A DNA stretch of 64,000 nucleotides, from the NCBI GenBank assembly GCA_036822055.1, contig DAISIK010000004.1, positions 1-64,000 of the forward strand. Direction: 5' to 3'. The stretch is from DAISIK01 sp036822055. Lineage in GTDB: Bacteria; Verrucomicrobiota; Verrucomicrobiia; Opitutales; Puniceicoccaceae. Of this stretch, positions 26,706 through 35,800 are shown in pieces (the stretch's first letter is position 1; every line of letters begins with the position of its first letter). The notes under the pieces were generated by a model. That model was not told where the DNA came from, did not search any database, and worked only from the letters and a program-made list of their open reading frames with translations. The translations under genes were made by a program, and so were the position numbers.

Positions 26706-27461
26706 ATGAGTTCACTCTCCATCAATAGCCTGTCGGCCTCGGTTGCCGACCTTCCCGTCCTGAAGGAGCTCTCCCTTGAGCTCCCCAAAGGAGAAGTTCA
26801 CGCCCTCATGGGGCCAAACGGCACGGGTAAAAGCACCCTTTCAAAGGTCCTTGCTGGACACGAGGACTACACGGTTACTGGAGGTGAAGTTACCCTCGAT
26901 GGAACAAACATTATCGGCATGGAGCCCGACGAGATCGGTCGGCTCGGCCTCTTCCTCGCCTTTCAGTACCCGATGGAAATTCCCGGGGTGAGTATCGCAA
27001 ATTTTCTCCGCGCCGCCTTGGTCGGGCGATTGCCCGAGGGCGAAGAGCTGAACGTCCCCCAATTTTACAAGCGCCTGTACGAGAAAATGGATCTTCTGGA
27101 GATGGATCGGAAGTTCACTGCCCGCTCGCTCAACGAAGGCTTTTCGGGGGGCGAGAAGAAGCGCTGTGAAATTCTCCAAATGTCGATGCTCGAACCTGCT
27201 TATTGTGTAATGGACGAGACGGACAGCGGGCTCGACATTGATGCGCTGCGAATTGTGGCCAACGGGGTCAACCTAATGCGCAGTGCAGACCGCGGGATCC
27301 TCGTGATCACTCACTATCAGCGGCTCCTCGAGTACATCGTACCCGACAAAGTCCACATCATGTGGGACGGTAAAATCGTCCAGACCGGTGATGCGGAACT
27401 GGCGAAGGAACTCGATGCCAAAGGCTACGATTGGGTTAAGGAAAGTTTGGCAAACGTCTGA
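26706..27461 (+). CDS. sufC: Fe-S cluster assembly ATPase SufC
   Basis: 251 residues, usual length. ABC ATPase with Walker A GPNGTGKST (36-44), signature LNEGFSGGEKKR, and Walker B region AYCVMDETDSGLDIDAL, where the DETDSGLD sequence is characteristic of SufC. It powers cluster assembly on the SufB-SufD scaffold in the cytoplasm (family knowledge). Followed after 5 bases by sufB. Confidence 0.97.
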   Translation: MSSLSINSLSASVADLPVLKELSLELPKGEVHALMGPNGTGKSTLSKVLAGHEDYTVTGGEVTLDGTNIIGMEPDEIGRLGLFLAFQYPMEIPGVSIANFLRAALVGRLPEGEELNVPQFYKRLYEKMDLLEMDRKFTARSLNEGFSGGEKKRCEILQMSMLEPAYCVMDETDSGLDIDALRIVANGVNLMRSADRGILVITHYQRLLEYIVPDKVHIMWDGKIVQTGDAELAKELDAKGYDWVKESLANV

Positions 27462-27466
27462 ATATT

Positions 27467-28873
27467 ATGAAGCAAGAAGCAATAATCGATATCGATCGGG
27501 AGAAGGGGAACTTCTCCTACGACACCTCCTACGAATTTGATGCAGGAATCGGCCTTTCCGAAGACACCATCCGTTACATCTCAGACGTCAAGGGAGAGGC
27601 GGATTGGATTCGTGAGTTTCGGTTGGATGCCTTGAAGGTTTTCAACCGCCTGCCGATGCCTACCTCTTGGGCATCCCGGGATCTCGAAAACATCGATTTC
27701 TCCAAGATTCGGTATTATCTCTCCAAGGGGCAGGTCCCGAGCAGGACCTGGGATGAGGTTCCCGACGAGATCAAGCAAACCTTCGAGCGGCTCGGCATTC
27801 CCGAGCAAGAGCGCAAGTTTTTGGCTGGAGTTGAGGCGCAATTCGATTCGGAGGCCGCCTACTCCCGCATGAAGGACAGCCTCGGGGAGAAAGGGGTCAT
27901 CTTTGTTGGATCGAGCGAGGGATTGCGGGAACATCCGGAGATCTTTAGGAAGTTTTTCGGGAAGGTCATTCCGACTAACGACAACAAGTTTGCCGCACTC
28001 AACAGTGCCGTCTTCAGCGGAGGGAGTTTCATTTACGTGCCTCCCGGAGTTAAAGTAGATCAACCGCTGCAGGCATATTTCAGAATCAATGCAGAGTCCT
28101 TCGGGCAGTTCGAGCGGACTCTGATTATTGCAGACGAGGGCGCCGAAGTGACCTACATGGAGGGTTGTACGGCACCGAAATTTGAGACCAGTACCTTGCA
28201 CAGCGCGGTCGTGGAACTGGTTGCTTTGAAAGGGGCTAAGATTCAGTACATCACGGTCCAGAATTGGTCGAACAATGTTTTCAATCTAGTAACCAAGCGC
28301 GGTTTGGCAGAGGAAAGCGCAGAGGTGAAGTGGATCGATTGCAATATTGGTTCGCGACTCACGATGAAGTATCCGGGCGTGATTCTCAATGGCCGGAAAG
28401 CTCGCGGAGAGGTCATCTCAATTGCGCTTTCCAACAATGGTCAACACCAGGATACCGGAGCAAAGATGGTCCACCGCGCACCGGAGACGACTTCCAACAT
28501 CATCTCCAAAAGTATTTCGATCGGTAATGGTCGAAGCACCTATCGGGGGATTGTGGATATGCCTTCTCAGCTCAAAGGGTGCAAAAATAACACGGAGTGC
28601 GATGCGTTGCTGATCAACAGTAATAGCCGTACGGATACATACCCGGCCATCACGGTCGCCGGGCAGGACAACTCAGTCCAGCATGAGGCCAGTGTCTCCA
28701 AGGTGAGTGCTGAGCAAATCTTCTACATGATGCAGCGCGGTTTATCCGAGGAGCAGGCGATGAGCCTGAGCGTTAACGGATTTGTCAACGATCTGGTACG
28801 TCAGTTTCCTCTGGAGTACAGCGTTGAGCTCAAGCGGCTAATTGATCTGGAGATGGAGGGATCGGTAGGGTGA
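27467..28873 (+). CDS. sufB: Fe-S cluster assembly scaffold SufB
   Basis: 468 residues. Strong family signatures: SRTWDEVPDEIKQTFERLGI, NSAVFSGGSFIYVPPGV, YMEGCTAP, SRLTMKYPGVILNG and the C-terminal FYMMQRGLSEEQAMSL. The protein forms the scaffold with SufD and SufC on which Fe-S clusters are built. The stop overlaps the GTG start of sufD (GTGA), implying coupled translation. Confidence 0.97.
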   Translation: MKQEAIIDIDREKGNFSYDTSYEFDAGIGLSEDTIRYISDVKGEADWIREFRLDALKVFNRLPMPTSWASRDLENIDFSKIRYYLSKGQVPSRTWDEVPDEIKQTFERLGIPEQERKFLAGVEAQFDSEAAYSRMKDSLGEKGVIFVGSSEGLREHPEIFRKFFGKVIPTNDNKFAALNSAVFSGGSFIYVPPGVKVDQPLQAYFRINAESFGQFERTLIIADEGAEVTYMEGCTAPKFETSTLHSAVVELVALKGAKIQYITVQNWSNNVFNLVTKRGLAEESAEVKWIDCNIGSRLTMKYPGVILNGRKARGEVISIALSNNGQHQDTGAKMVHRAPETTSNIISKSISIGNGRSTYRGIVDMPSQLKGCKNNTECDALLINSNSRTDTYPAITVAGQDNSVQHEASVSKVSAEQIFYMMQRGLSEEQAMSLSVNGFVNDLVRQFPLEYSVELKRLIDLEMEGSVG

Positions 28874-30213
28874 CTGATTTATCCATGATCGCAGAAACGG
28901 ATTCCAGACCGACGGTCGGTTCTTACTCGTTGCTCCCGAGCGACGAGGATTTTTTGGCCTCGCTCGAAGTCTCGGGGTTCCAGCCGTCCATGGTGGACCG
29001 GCTGCGAGTCGCGTGGAAGTCGTATCAGGAATATCCATCTCCCCGGCGCCGAGATGAGGCATGGAGATTCTCCAGCCGGCCTGGATTTTACAGTGGGTCA
29101 CCAATTTCGGCAGAGCCCCCGCTTGAATTTGAAGAAGTGCGATTTGATCCGGACATCGCGTATGCTGGCGAGATGACCTTCATTGACGGTTTGCCAAGCG
29201 GGGAGGTGCGTTTGTCCGGGAAACTTCGGCTGGCCGGGGTTGTTTTCTGTCCTCTCACCGACTTCTACGCAAGCGCTGAGAGTGATTTCGCTCTCTTCGA
29301 TGCGGTTTCTGGCCCCGATTTGGGCTCAACAAAATATGATCTGCTCAATCAGGCTCTGGCCTCGTCGGGGTTCGTATTGAAAGTCCCCCAAGGCCTTGAA
29401 ATCGAGGAGCCGTTTCTCGTCCGGTACCATTATACCGAGGAGAACCGATATCACTTCGCGCGATCCTATGTTCAAGCGGGGCCCTTCGCAAAGGTTAACC
29501 TGCTGGAAGCGTACTCATCCACTCGCAATCACCGGGGTGGAATCTGTTCGTTCGCTTCGCGGGTCCACGTGCAGGAGTCAGGTCAGATCACTCGTAAGGT
29601 TATCCAGGATTTGTCTCCAGCGGTTGAATCCCTGATCCTGGATAGTGAGCGGGTCGAACGTGACGGAAGGCTTAAGTCGATCGCCGTGCACACCGGTTCT
29701 TCGCGGGCTCGCTACGAGAACGTGGTGCGGATCACCGGGTCTGGAGCCGAGGCGAGGTTATACAGCCTGTCTGCGGCGACCGGGAAAAGAGAACTAGATC
29801 AGCGAACCCTGCAGATCCACGATGCTCCGCACGCTTTCTCGGATTTGCTTTTCAAGAATGCCCTGCTCGACCAAAGCCGGACCATTTTTTCGGGGTTGAT
29901 CCAGGTCGCAACTGGGGCGCAGCAAACGGATGCCTACCAGACCAACCGCAACCTCCTGTTGGACCCCACGGCTATTGCCACCGCCCTTCCGGGACTAGAG
30001 ATCGAAGCTGACGACGTGAAATGTTCTCACGGGGCTACCACTGGAAGGATTGATGAGGAGGAGATTTTCTACATGATGCAGCGAGGTATTTCTCGGCGGG
30101 TCGCCCAAGAGTTGGCCGTGGCAGGTTTTTTCGAAGAAGTGGTGTCCCTCTTTGACATCGAAGAAGTCCGCGAAGTGCTCCGAAACTTGCTCAAGCAGCG
30201 GTTCCACGAGTAA
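28870..30213 (+). CDS. sufD: Fe-S cluster assembly protein SufD
   Basis: 447 residues from a GTG that overlaps the sufB stop (GTGA); an in-frame ATG 15 bases later is the alternative. C-terminal SufB/SufD core with SSRARYENVVRITGSGAEA, DQRTLQIHD, ATGAQQTDAYQTNRNLLL, and CSHGATTGRIDEEEIFYMMQ with the Cys and His seen in active SufD. Its N-terminal half is less conserved, as usual. Partner of SufB and SufC. Confidence 0.95.
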   Translation: MTDLSMIAETDSRPTVGSYSLLPSDEDFLASLEVSGFQPSMVDRLRVAWKSYQEYPSPRRRDEAWRFSSRPGFYSGSPISAEPPLEFEEVRFDPDIAYAGEMTFIDGLPSGEVRLSGKLRLAGVVFCPLTDFYASAESDFALFDAVSGPDLGSTKYDLLNQALASSGFVLKVPQGLEIEEPFLVRYHYTEENRYHFARSYVQAGPFAKVNLLEAYSSTRNHRGGICSFASRVHVQESGQITRKVIQDLSPAVESLILDSERVERDGRLKSIAVHTGSSRARYENVVRITGSGAEARLYSLSAATGKRELDQRTLQIHDAPHAFSDLLFKNALLDQSRTIFSGLIQVATGAQQTDAYQTNRNLLLDPTAIATALPGLEIEADDVKCSHGATTGRIDEEEIFYMMQRGISRRVAQELAVAGFFEEVVSLFDIEEVREVLRNLLKQRFHE

Positions 30214-30222
30214 TATCAAGCA

Positions 30223-30774
30223 ATGAAGTCTGATACCCGCATCCTCTCTCGGTCTGTCGAGGCAACCCTGATTCCCCACGGAGACACGGTGGTGATCCCG
30301 GAGGGGATCGAAGTGACGATCACGCACCGGCTCGGTGGTAACTTTACGGTTATGACGCGCGAAGGGATGTTTCGGATCGCGGGAAAGGATGCAGAGGCGA
30401 TCGGCGAGGCGGTTGATGAAATTCCGGTGGATCACGGTGCATCGGGTAATGGAGAATCGTTTGCCGGGGAGGACGCTCTTTGGGATGCGCTGAGGAAGGT
30501 TTTTGATCCCGAGATACCAGTCAATATCGTCGATCTTGGCCTGATTTATAATTTGGACCCGCAACCGCTCGAGGCCGGTGGCTATCACGTGGCGGCTTCG
30601 ATGACCCTGACAGCCCCAGGTTGCGGAATGGGGCCAACCATTGCTGAAGATGCGCGCTCCAAGCTGGTCGCCGTTCCGGGCGTGGAGTCCGCCGAGGTCG
30701 AAATTGTTTGGGACCCGCCGTGGAACCAGGACATGATTTCTGAAGAAGGAAAAATGCAGCTGGGCTTGATCTAG
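30223..30774 (+). CDS. sufT: Fe-S maturation protein SufT (MIP18/DUF59 family)
   Basis: 183 residues. N-terminal about 75 residues (LIPHGDTVVIPEGIEVTIT) are the extension typical of SufT; then a MIP18/DUF59 domain with DPEIPVNIVDLGLIY and LTAPGCGMGP holding the conserved Cys. SufT helps mature some Fe-S proteins in conditions of high demand (family knowledge). It is the last gene of the suf unit, 9 bases after sufD. The usual sufS and sufE/U genes are not next to it, so sulfur delivery must be encoded elsewhere. Confidence 0.93.
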   Translation: MKSDTRILSRSVEATLIPHGDTVVIPEGIEVTITHRLGGNFTVMTREGMFRIAGKDAEAIGEAVDEIPVDHGASGNGESFAGEDALWDALRKVFDPEIPVNIVDLGLIYNLDPQPLEAGGYHVAASMTLTAPGCGMGPTIAEDARSKLVAVPGVESAEVEIVWDPPWNQDMISEEGKMQLGLI

Positions 30775-30879
30775 CGCTTTCTAGCTTGGTAGGGTTGGTA
30801 ATTAAGTATTTAGGCGGCGCGTTTTCCTCCTAACTACCTGTTTGACTTCTCCCCCTAACCATCAAAGCTCCTTCCGGGT

Positions 30880-31920
30880 ATGCTCCACCATCTTTTCTAC
30901 CTCCGGGAGTCCACTCCTGGTCTTGGATTGACCTCAACAGGACCTTTGGGGCGCGATTCACTGGATGCTGCTGCTGCACTGGTTCAACATCCGTCGACGA
31001 TTGTCACCGGAGGAGTGTTTGCCTTGGTCACCCTGGTTGGACTCAAGGCACTTTTCTCTGGAAGGGCCAAAGCACCGATCTTGTTGGCTATCTTTGCACT
31101 CGTAGTAGGTAGCATAACGGCTTATCTCGCATCTCAGGGCGTGGCAGTGGTTCAGGGCTACCGCCCTTTGATAGACGGGTTTGCCTTTGGGGTGGCCATG
31201 TTAGTGGCAATCCTTTATCTGGGACCGGTCATTTATCCTGGCAATCGCAACATTGCCGTCCCCAAGGGAGCAGCCATATCAGCGGGGGTCTTCTTTCTCA
31301 TCTATGGCCTTTCCAGTATCCCCGAGGTAAACGAGATTTTCGCAGTACGGATCGTGTTGGTCAGCTTGGCGGGAACCCTGTGCCTAGCGTCCGGAATACT
31401 AATCAATTCCTACGTTTCTGATGGTCTGTTGAAGCTCGCTCCCAAGCAGCCGGGAGGGGTCAAGCTACTGATGCTTTCCGCCTGGTTCTGGCTCTTCTAT
31501 CCGCTGACGGGGATCATCTCGATGTTCATGCTTTCGCCTGAAAATTCGTTATTTGTCTACAATGTTGTCCACGCCTTCGCGGTATCACTCTCGGCCTTCG
31601 CAGTTTTTCTCTTTAGGCCTTGTCCTAATATTCCAGTTGTTGAACCGACCGCTGCAGTACCGGACGAAAAGGCTGCCTCCCCCGCTGTCCCGGCGTCAGC
31701 AGCGACTGTAGCTCCCTCCGGGAGTTCGGCGGTCCAGCCGGTGGCACCTCCGATAGCCCCATCGCCTGCCGCAGCAAATGTGGTTCGCAAAGCAGCTCCC
31801 GCCAAGCCAGTGATTGGCAGGCCAGTAAGACCGTCGAAGCCAACCCCACCGCCCAGTAGTCCCGGAAGTTCCTCTCCAATTCCAAAGGCCCCGCCTCCTC
31901 CGAAACCCAAAAGGCGCTAA
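30880..31920 (+). CDS. Unknown polytopic membrane protein with Pro/Ala-rich tail
   Basis: 346 residues. Seven or so hydrophobic segments between about 40 and 250 (for example TGGVFALVTLVGLKALF, GFAFGVAMLVAILYLGPVI, GAAISAGVFFLIYGLSSI, LLMLSAWFWLFYPLTGII), then a cytoplasmic or periplasmic tail of about 95 residues rich in Pro, Ala, Ser, Val and Lys (AAPAKPVIGRPVRPSKPT). No family recognised. It is 55 bases upstream of the kinase-like gene on the same strand and may anchor that system at the membrane (inference). Confidence 0.7.
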   Translation: MLHHLFYLRESTPGLGLTSTGPLGRDSLDAAAALVQHPSTIVTGGVFALVTLVGLKALFSGRAKAPILLAIFALVVGSITAYLASQGVAVVQGYRPLIDGFAFGVAMLVAILYLGPVIYPGNRNIAVPKGAAISAGVFFLIYGLSSIPEVNEIFAVRIVLVSLAGTLCLASGILINSYVSDGLLKLAPKQPGGVKLLMLSAWFWLFYPLTGIISMFMLSPENSLFVYNVVHAFAVSLSAFAVFLFRPCPNIPVVEPTAAVPDEKAASPAVPASAATVAPSGSSAVQPVAPPIAPSPAAANVVRKAAPAKPVIGRPVRPSKPTPPPSSPGSSSPIPKAPPPPKPKRR

Positions 31921-31975
31921 TTTGGACTGGAACTCTCATGGCGCCTGCGCAATGGTCATTATAAACGAACTCTAG

Positions 31976-32986
31976 ATGCAATTCTCCGACGAAATCTCAT
32001 CCCTCCAGCCGGGTATAAACATCGGCTCGATGCAGATAACCGGATTCGTTGGAAAGGGTGCGATTGGAGAGGTCTACGAATGCATCGATGAAGAGACCGG
32101 CGAGCGATTCGCGGTCAAGATTTGCCCGAAGGCTTTTGGGGCAGAGGGTCTCGAAATCCTCGAAAGAGAGGCAGAGTACCAAGCCTCGTTAGAGCACCCC
32201 AACATCGTCCGGGTAGACCAATTTGGCGAAGAGGATTTGTTTTACTGGTTTCGGATGGAATTTATTTCGGGAGAAGAATTTTCCGACGGAAGCCGCCTTC
32301 GAACCCTGGCCGACCTTGCCAAGAAGGCGAACGGGTACCTGACCACTGAAGAGGTTATCTATTATTTCTACTTCCTGCTTCTCGGCTTGGATCACGGGCA
32401 CTCCCTCGGTCTGGCCCACGATAACCTGAAGCCGGAGAATATTTTCCTGGTCGACGAGGGGGCGAAGCTCTCTGATTATGGAACAACACGATTTGTTGGC
32501 CATGCCTGGGATGACTTTTTCCTGCTGCGGGACGATCCTTTAATGGAGCCAACCCCCTTTGATCCGCTCCCCGGGTTTAGTCGGGCCCTGCCATCCCTGA
32601 TCACGACCTACGATTATTTTGCACCCGAGAGAAAGGCCGGTGCCCCCGGCGACGCTCTGAGTGATCTTTACAGCTTGGGTGTCATCGCTCTCAGGATGCT
32701 TACGGGAAGGAATGCGATGTCGATCGAAGTGCCCTCGGATGTCAATCGGGAGCTCAACGGTTCCTGGGATGAATGGTTGGTACGGGCCACCGCCTACGAA
32801 CGGTCGCAGAGGTTTCAGAGTGCTGCTGAAATGCTGAGAGCAATCCCCGGAATTGAGGTGGCCGGCGGAGACGCAGACCAGCGAGATGCTTTTTTTGAGG
32901 GGCAGGATACTCTTGATGATCAGGAGGTCGGTCAACACCGCTCCAAATCTGACGAATCTGTTAAATCCGTACGTATGGTGGATTAA
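31976..32986 (+). CDS. Ser/Thr protein kinase-like protein with Asn at the catalytic Asp (probable pseudokinase)
   Basis: 336 residues, no membrane segment. The kinase fold runs from about 15 to 290: Gly-rich loop GKGAIGEVYE (26-35), VAVK-type lysine in FAVKICP (Lys48), helix C glutamate near 65, the catalytic loop HDNLKPENIF (148-157), a DYG in place of DFG (167-169) and FAPERK for APE (216-218). The usual HRDLKPEN motif has Asp replaced by Asn150, while Lys152, Asn155 and Asp167 are kept. ATP may bind but phosphotransfer should be weak or absent (inference). The activation segment is long, about 50 residues. The C-terminal tail is acidic. It sits in a colinear set with a ParA ATPase. Confidence 0.88.
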   Translation: MQFSDEISSLQPGINIGSMQITGFVGKGAIGEVYECIDEETGERFAVKICPKAFGAEGLEILEREAEYQASLEHPNIVRVDQFGEEDLFYWFRMEFISGEEFSDGSRLRTLADLAKKANGYLTTEEVIYYFYFLLLGLDHGHSLGLAHDNLKPENIFLVDEGAKLSDYGTTRFVGHAWDDFFLLRDDPLMEPTPFDPLPGFSRALPSLITTYDYFAPERKAGAPGDALSDLYSLGVIALRMLTGRNAMSIEVPSDVNRELNGSWDEWLVRATAYERSQRFQSAAEMLRAIPGIEVAGGDADQRDAFFEGQDTLDDQEVGQHRSKSDESVKSVRMVD

Positions 32987-33059
32987 ATCTGCCAGCTTTT
33001 CCTTATAAAATTGTTTTCATATCCACCCATAATTACTTCACCTCTAATCCCCTCCAACG

Positions 33060-33773
33060 ATGCCGAAACGGAAATATAAGGTCATAAGCAGAATCGTGAC
33101 TTACATGTGGGCTGAGTCACGGGAAGACGCGATTAACTACCAACAGGAACTGCTTCGGAAAGGGGAAATCAACTTTATCCGGGATTCTGAAACAGATGCG
33201 CGTTTCACGATTGCCAAGGGGATGGACATCATCCACGCCCCGGAGGACATCTCCAAGTCCCGTGACCCGATCATCCAACCTCGCCCGCTCGACTGGCTCG
33301 AAATCCACCACGAGGGAGTCTCGGTAATTGCTCTGGTCTCACGCCTTTCGAAGAATAAGGTCTATTACTTCGAGGCGGCCACCCGTACCCACCGGGCGAT
33401 TGACCGGAAGGACTGGGAGCGCTGGGCACGTACCTACGGAGTTCACCCGTCCTACGAGGAGAAGCTTCCGCCCTTTATCGTGAGTCAGATCGTAAAGGAG
33501 CACGCGGCGCGGGGATTGCTGTCTGGCTCGAGCGCGGAGCCGGACACGTCACTGATTTTCGAAGTGCTCGAAGAGTTTGGCTACTCACCGAGCGAATATG
33601 AGGTGGCGAACGGTTACTGGGCGGAAAAGCGAGCGATTGAAGCGATCAATGACCAAATCCTGGAGAGTACCAATACGGAGGCGGATCGGATAGATGACGG
33701 GGACGATGGATTCTCGATCTCATTTTCCGAGAGTCTCCCTACCTATGACGACCTCGAGGACGACACAAAGTAA
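33060..33773 (+). CDS. Unknown soluble protein between the kinase-like and ParA genes
   Basis: 237 residues. The N-terminal about 50 residues (KYKVISRIVTYMWAESREDA) look like the small beta-beta-alpha domain found in DpnD/PcfM-like and other accessory proteins, in which a strand pair is followed by EDAxxY helix residues. The centre has LDWLEIHHEGVSVIALVSRL and an aromatic-rich WERWARTYGVHPSY segment. The C-terminus is acidic and probably unfolded (DRIDDGDDGF...DDLEDDTK). No catalytic motif. Gaps of 73 and 42 bases to its neighbours on the same strand. Confidence 0.65.
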   Translation: MPKRKYKVISRIVTYMWAESREDAINYQQELLRKGEINFIRDSETDARFTIAKGMDIIHAPEDISKSRDPIIQPRPLDWLEIHHEGVSVIALVSRLSKNKVYYFEAATRTHRAIDRKDWERWARTYGVHPSYEEKLPPFIVSQIVKEHAARGLLSGSSAEPDTSLIFEVLEEFGYSPSEYEVANGYWAEKRAIEAINDQILESTNTEADRIDDGDDGFSISFSESLPTYDDLEDDTK

Positions 33774-33815
33774 TTGGAAACAACCGCTGATGGATGCAGA
33801 ACTGACAAGATAATC

Positions 33816-34733
33816 ATGACCCGAAAGATTTCATTCCTCAATTACAAGGGCGGTGTCGGTAAGACTTCGCTGGTGGTTAATGTGGCGGCAAGTTTGGCCA
33901 AACTTGGGAAACGAGTTCTTCTCGTAGACTTGGATACACAGTCCAATGCAAGTATCTGGTTTCTGAGACTCGAGCGTTGGAACCGAATCAATCTGGAACG
34001 GCGCGGGGCTCTCTTCGGCGTCTTTGACCAACATCGCGAACAAGTCAAAGATATCATCGTGCCAGACGTTGTCGAAAGCAGCACTCGTCAGAAGCTGCTC
34101 CCGGGGCTGGACCTCTTACCGACCACCTTTCGCCTGATCGAGCTGGAGAACGAGTACAAGGTCGATCCCAATAATCCTCACTACCAGATGTTTGCGGATC
34201 AATTGGCAGAGATCGAAGATCGCTACGATTTCATCCTTTTTGATTGCCCGCCAAATTTGCTCAATGCGGCTCAGTTGGGGGTTTTCTCTTCAAGCGAAAT
34301 TTATGTTCCGGCCAATCCGGATGCCCTTAGTTTGATTGGATTTACGCTCTTGATTGAAAAGTTGATGCTATTCCACAAGCGCTCGGCGAGTTTCCGCCGT
34401 CCGGGCATGGGGGTTCCTGCACAAGTTCAAGGAATCATTTTCAACGCCATCAAACAGAACATTGATATCAGTGTCCCCCAAATGCGGATGCAGCTCCGAT
34501 TGAAGCAGTTCTGCAAGCAGCGGCTGGTAGCTGCCAATGCGAAGATCTTCGATGCGATCGTGCGCGATGCGATGGTCGTTCGGCGGGCCGTAACCCTCGG
34601 GTTACCCGTGTTTCTAGTGCAGTCCAAGGAGGCGACGGAAGGCGTTGGGAAGGACTACGAACAGGTCGCCCAGGAGCTGATCAACCACGATCTGGCTTCC
34701 ACTCCGCCTCAAGTCGCCGGCTCGGTTTCTTGA
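33816..34733 (+). CDS. ParA/Soj-family partition ATPase
   Basis: 305 residues from ATG 33816; an earlier start at 33774 would add a non-conserved METTADG leader. Deviant Walker A NYKGGVGKTSLV, Walker A' LLVDLDTQSNAS and Walker B FILFDCPPNL are all intact, so an active ATPase that forms DNA- or membrane-bound dimers is expected (family knowledge). There is no ParB gene next to it and it is longer than chromosomal ParA, so it may position a protein complex rather than DNA, like McdA or PpfA (inference). It lies between two unknown genes of the pseudokinase cluster. Confidence 0.9.
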   Translation: MTRKISFLNYKGGVGKTSLVVNVAASLAKLGKRVLLVDLDTQSNASIWFLRLERWNRINLERRGALFGVFDQHREQVKDIIVPDVVESSTRQKLLPGLDLLPTTFRLIELENEYKVDPNNPHYQMFADQLAEIEDRYDFILFDCPPNLLNAAQLGVFSSSEIYVPANPDALSLIGFTLLIEKLMLFHKRSASFRRPGMGVPAQVQGIIFNAIKQNIDISVPQMRMQLRLKQFCKQRLVAANAKIFDAIVRDAMVVRRAVTLGLPVFLVQSKEATEGVGKDYEQVAQELINHDLASTPPQVAGSVS

Positions 34734-34766
34734 CTCAAGAGCTGATCCTCGTCTCCGTAGCAAATC

Positions 34767-35735
34767 ATGGTTGAAGAAGATATCCAGGAACTCAAGAACC
34801 GGTGGGAGCAGGTTCGCAATCGCTTTCAGTTCTCTCCCATGGCAGAGACGCGGCTGACGACCTTGGCCGAAAATGCGAGCGCCAAATCCTGGCCACTTCG
34901 CGGAGTCGATGAAACTCCGGCTAAGTATTTCGATGCTTCCTTCACTGAGCTCGAAAAGGACTTCAATCTTTCCCTTGAGCAAGTCGCGTTGCTGGTAGAG
35001 ATTCTAGAAGATACCCTGCTGTTCGACGACGGGTACAGTGCCATGATCAGTCCGGAGCTGGAAGGCGAACTGGCAGAGAACCAAATTTCGAGCTCGCTGC
35101 GGCGCCTGAGCATCCCAGAGGATTTTCCCATTGAGTTGACGGGTCTTGCTCCTGAAACGATCAAACTTTGCGCACTGGAAAATATTCGATCGGTTGGAGA
35201 CTTCGCCGGTTTTTCCCAACGGATGGCCGACAATGTGGTCCTCGGGGGGGATTTTAAGTCGATTTTGAATGCCCTTGCCCACGCCGACGAGGTAGGCATC
35301 TCTAAGTTCCTGCCAATTCGGCCGGGCAAGGCTGGCCTCCAGTTTCCAGAGGCGGTCGGCATCCTGGTTGGGAAGCTTTCGAACGAAGAACAGGAGGCCC
35401 TGGCTTACTCAACCCAATTCAAGGCTGCTACAATTCAACCGGCGAGGGCCAAGGCTTTGGCTGGTCCAGCGAAAGCAAAGCTGGAAGGACTGCTGCAACA
35501 ATTGATTGATACGATGCCGACGCAAACCACCGCTCTCCTCGAGGAGATTCAGTCGGGCAAGCGGACTCCGGAGCGGGCCTTTTTGATTCTGGATAATCCC
35601 CGATCAGAGCATCTGGCCGTTGAATTGATCCGGCCGTTACTTAAGGGAGATGCTTCCAAATCCCGGCAGAGCGCACCGGCGACTGCGCCGGCCAAGAAGC
35701 GAAGCTTTTGGTCAAAGCTCTTTCGGAGGGGTTGA
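34767..35735 (+). CDS. Unknown partner protein following ParA
   Basis: 322 residues, mostly helical and acidic until a basic end (KKRSFWSKLFRRG) that could bind membrane or DNA. A segment SIPEDFPIELTGLAPETIKL followed by ALENIRSVGDFAGF resembles a helix-hairpin-helix-like RNA-polymerase alpha-C-type pattern (TxLxPETIxxLxxxxIxSVGDL), which is my reading, not a search result. It begins 33 bases after parA, in the position where a ParA-stimulating partner is often encoded. No ParB features such as a ParB/Srx N-domain are present. Confidence 0.65.
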   Translation: MVEEDIQELKNRWEQVRNRFQFSPMAETRLTTLAENASAKSWPLRGVDETPAKYFDASFTELEKDFNLSLEQVALLVEILEDTLLFDDGYSAMISPELEGELAENQISSSLRRLSIPEDFPIELTGLAPETIKLCALENIRSVGDFAGFSQRMADNVVLGGDFKSILNALAHADEVGISKFLPIRPGKAGLQFPEAVGILVGKLSNEEQEALAYSTQFKAATIQPARAKALAGPAKAKLEGLLQQLIDTMPTQTTALLEEIQSGKRTPERAFLILDNPRSEHLAVELIRPLLKGDASKSRQSAPATAPAKKRSFWSKLFRRG

Positions 35736-35800
35736 ATGGCAAAGACTTCCAGTCTGGGTTGCGGTAAATCGGCACCCTTGGACGCGAACCCTTGTAACGG

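Noticed and set aside
33816..35735. Classical ParA-ParB chromosome partition pair
   Set aside because: The gene after parA has no ParB/Srx nuclease-like domain or HTH of the ParB kind, and no parS-like 16-mer was noticed nearby.
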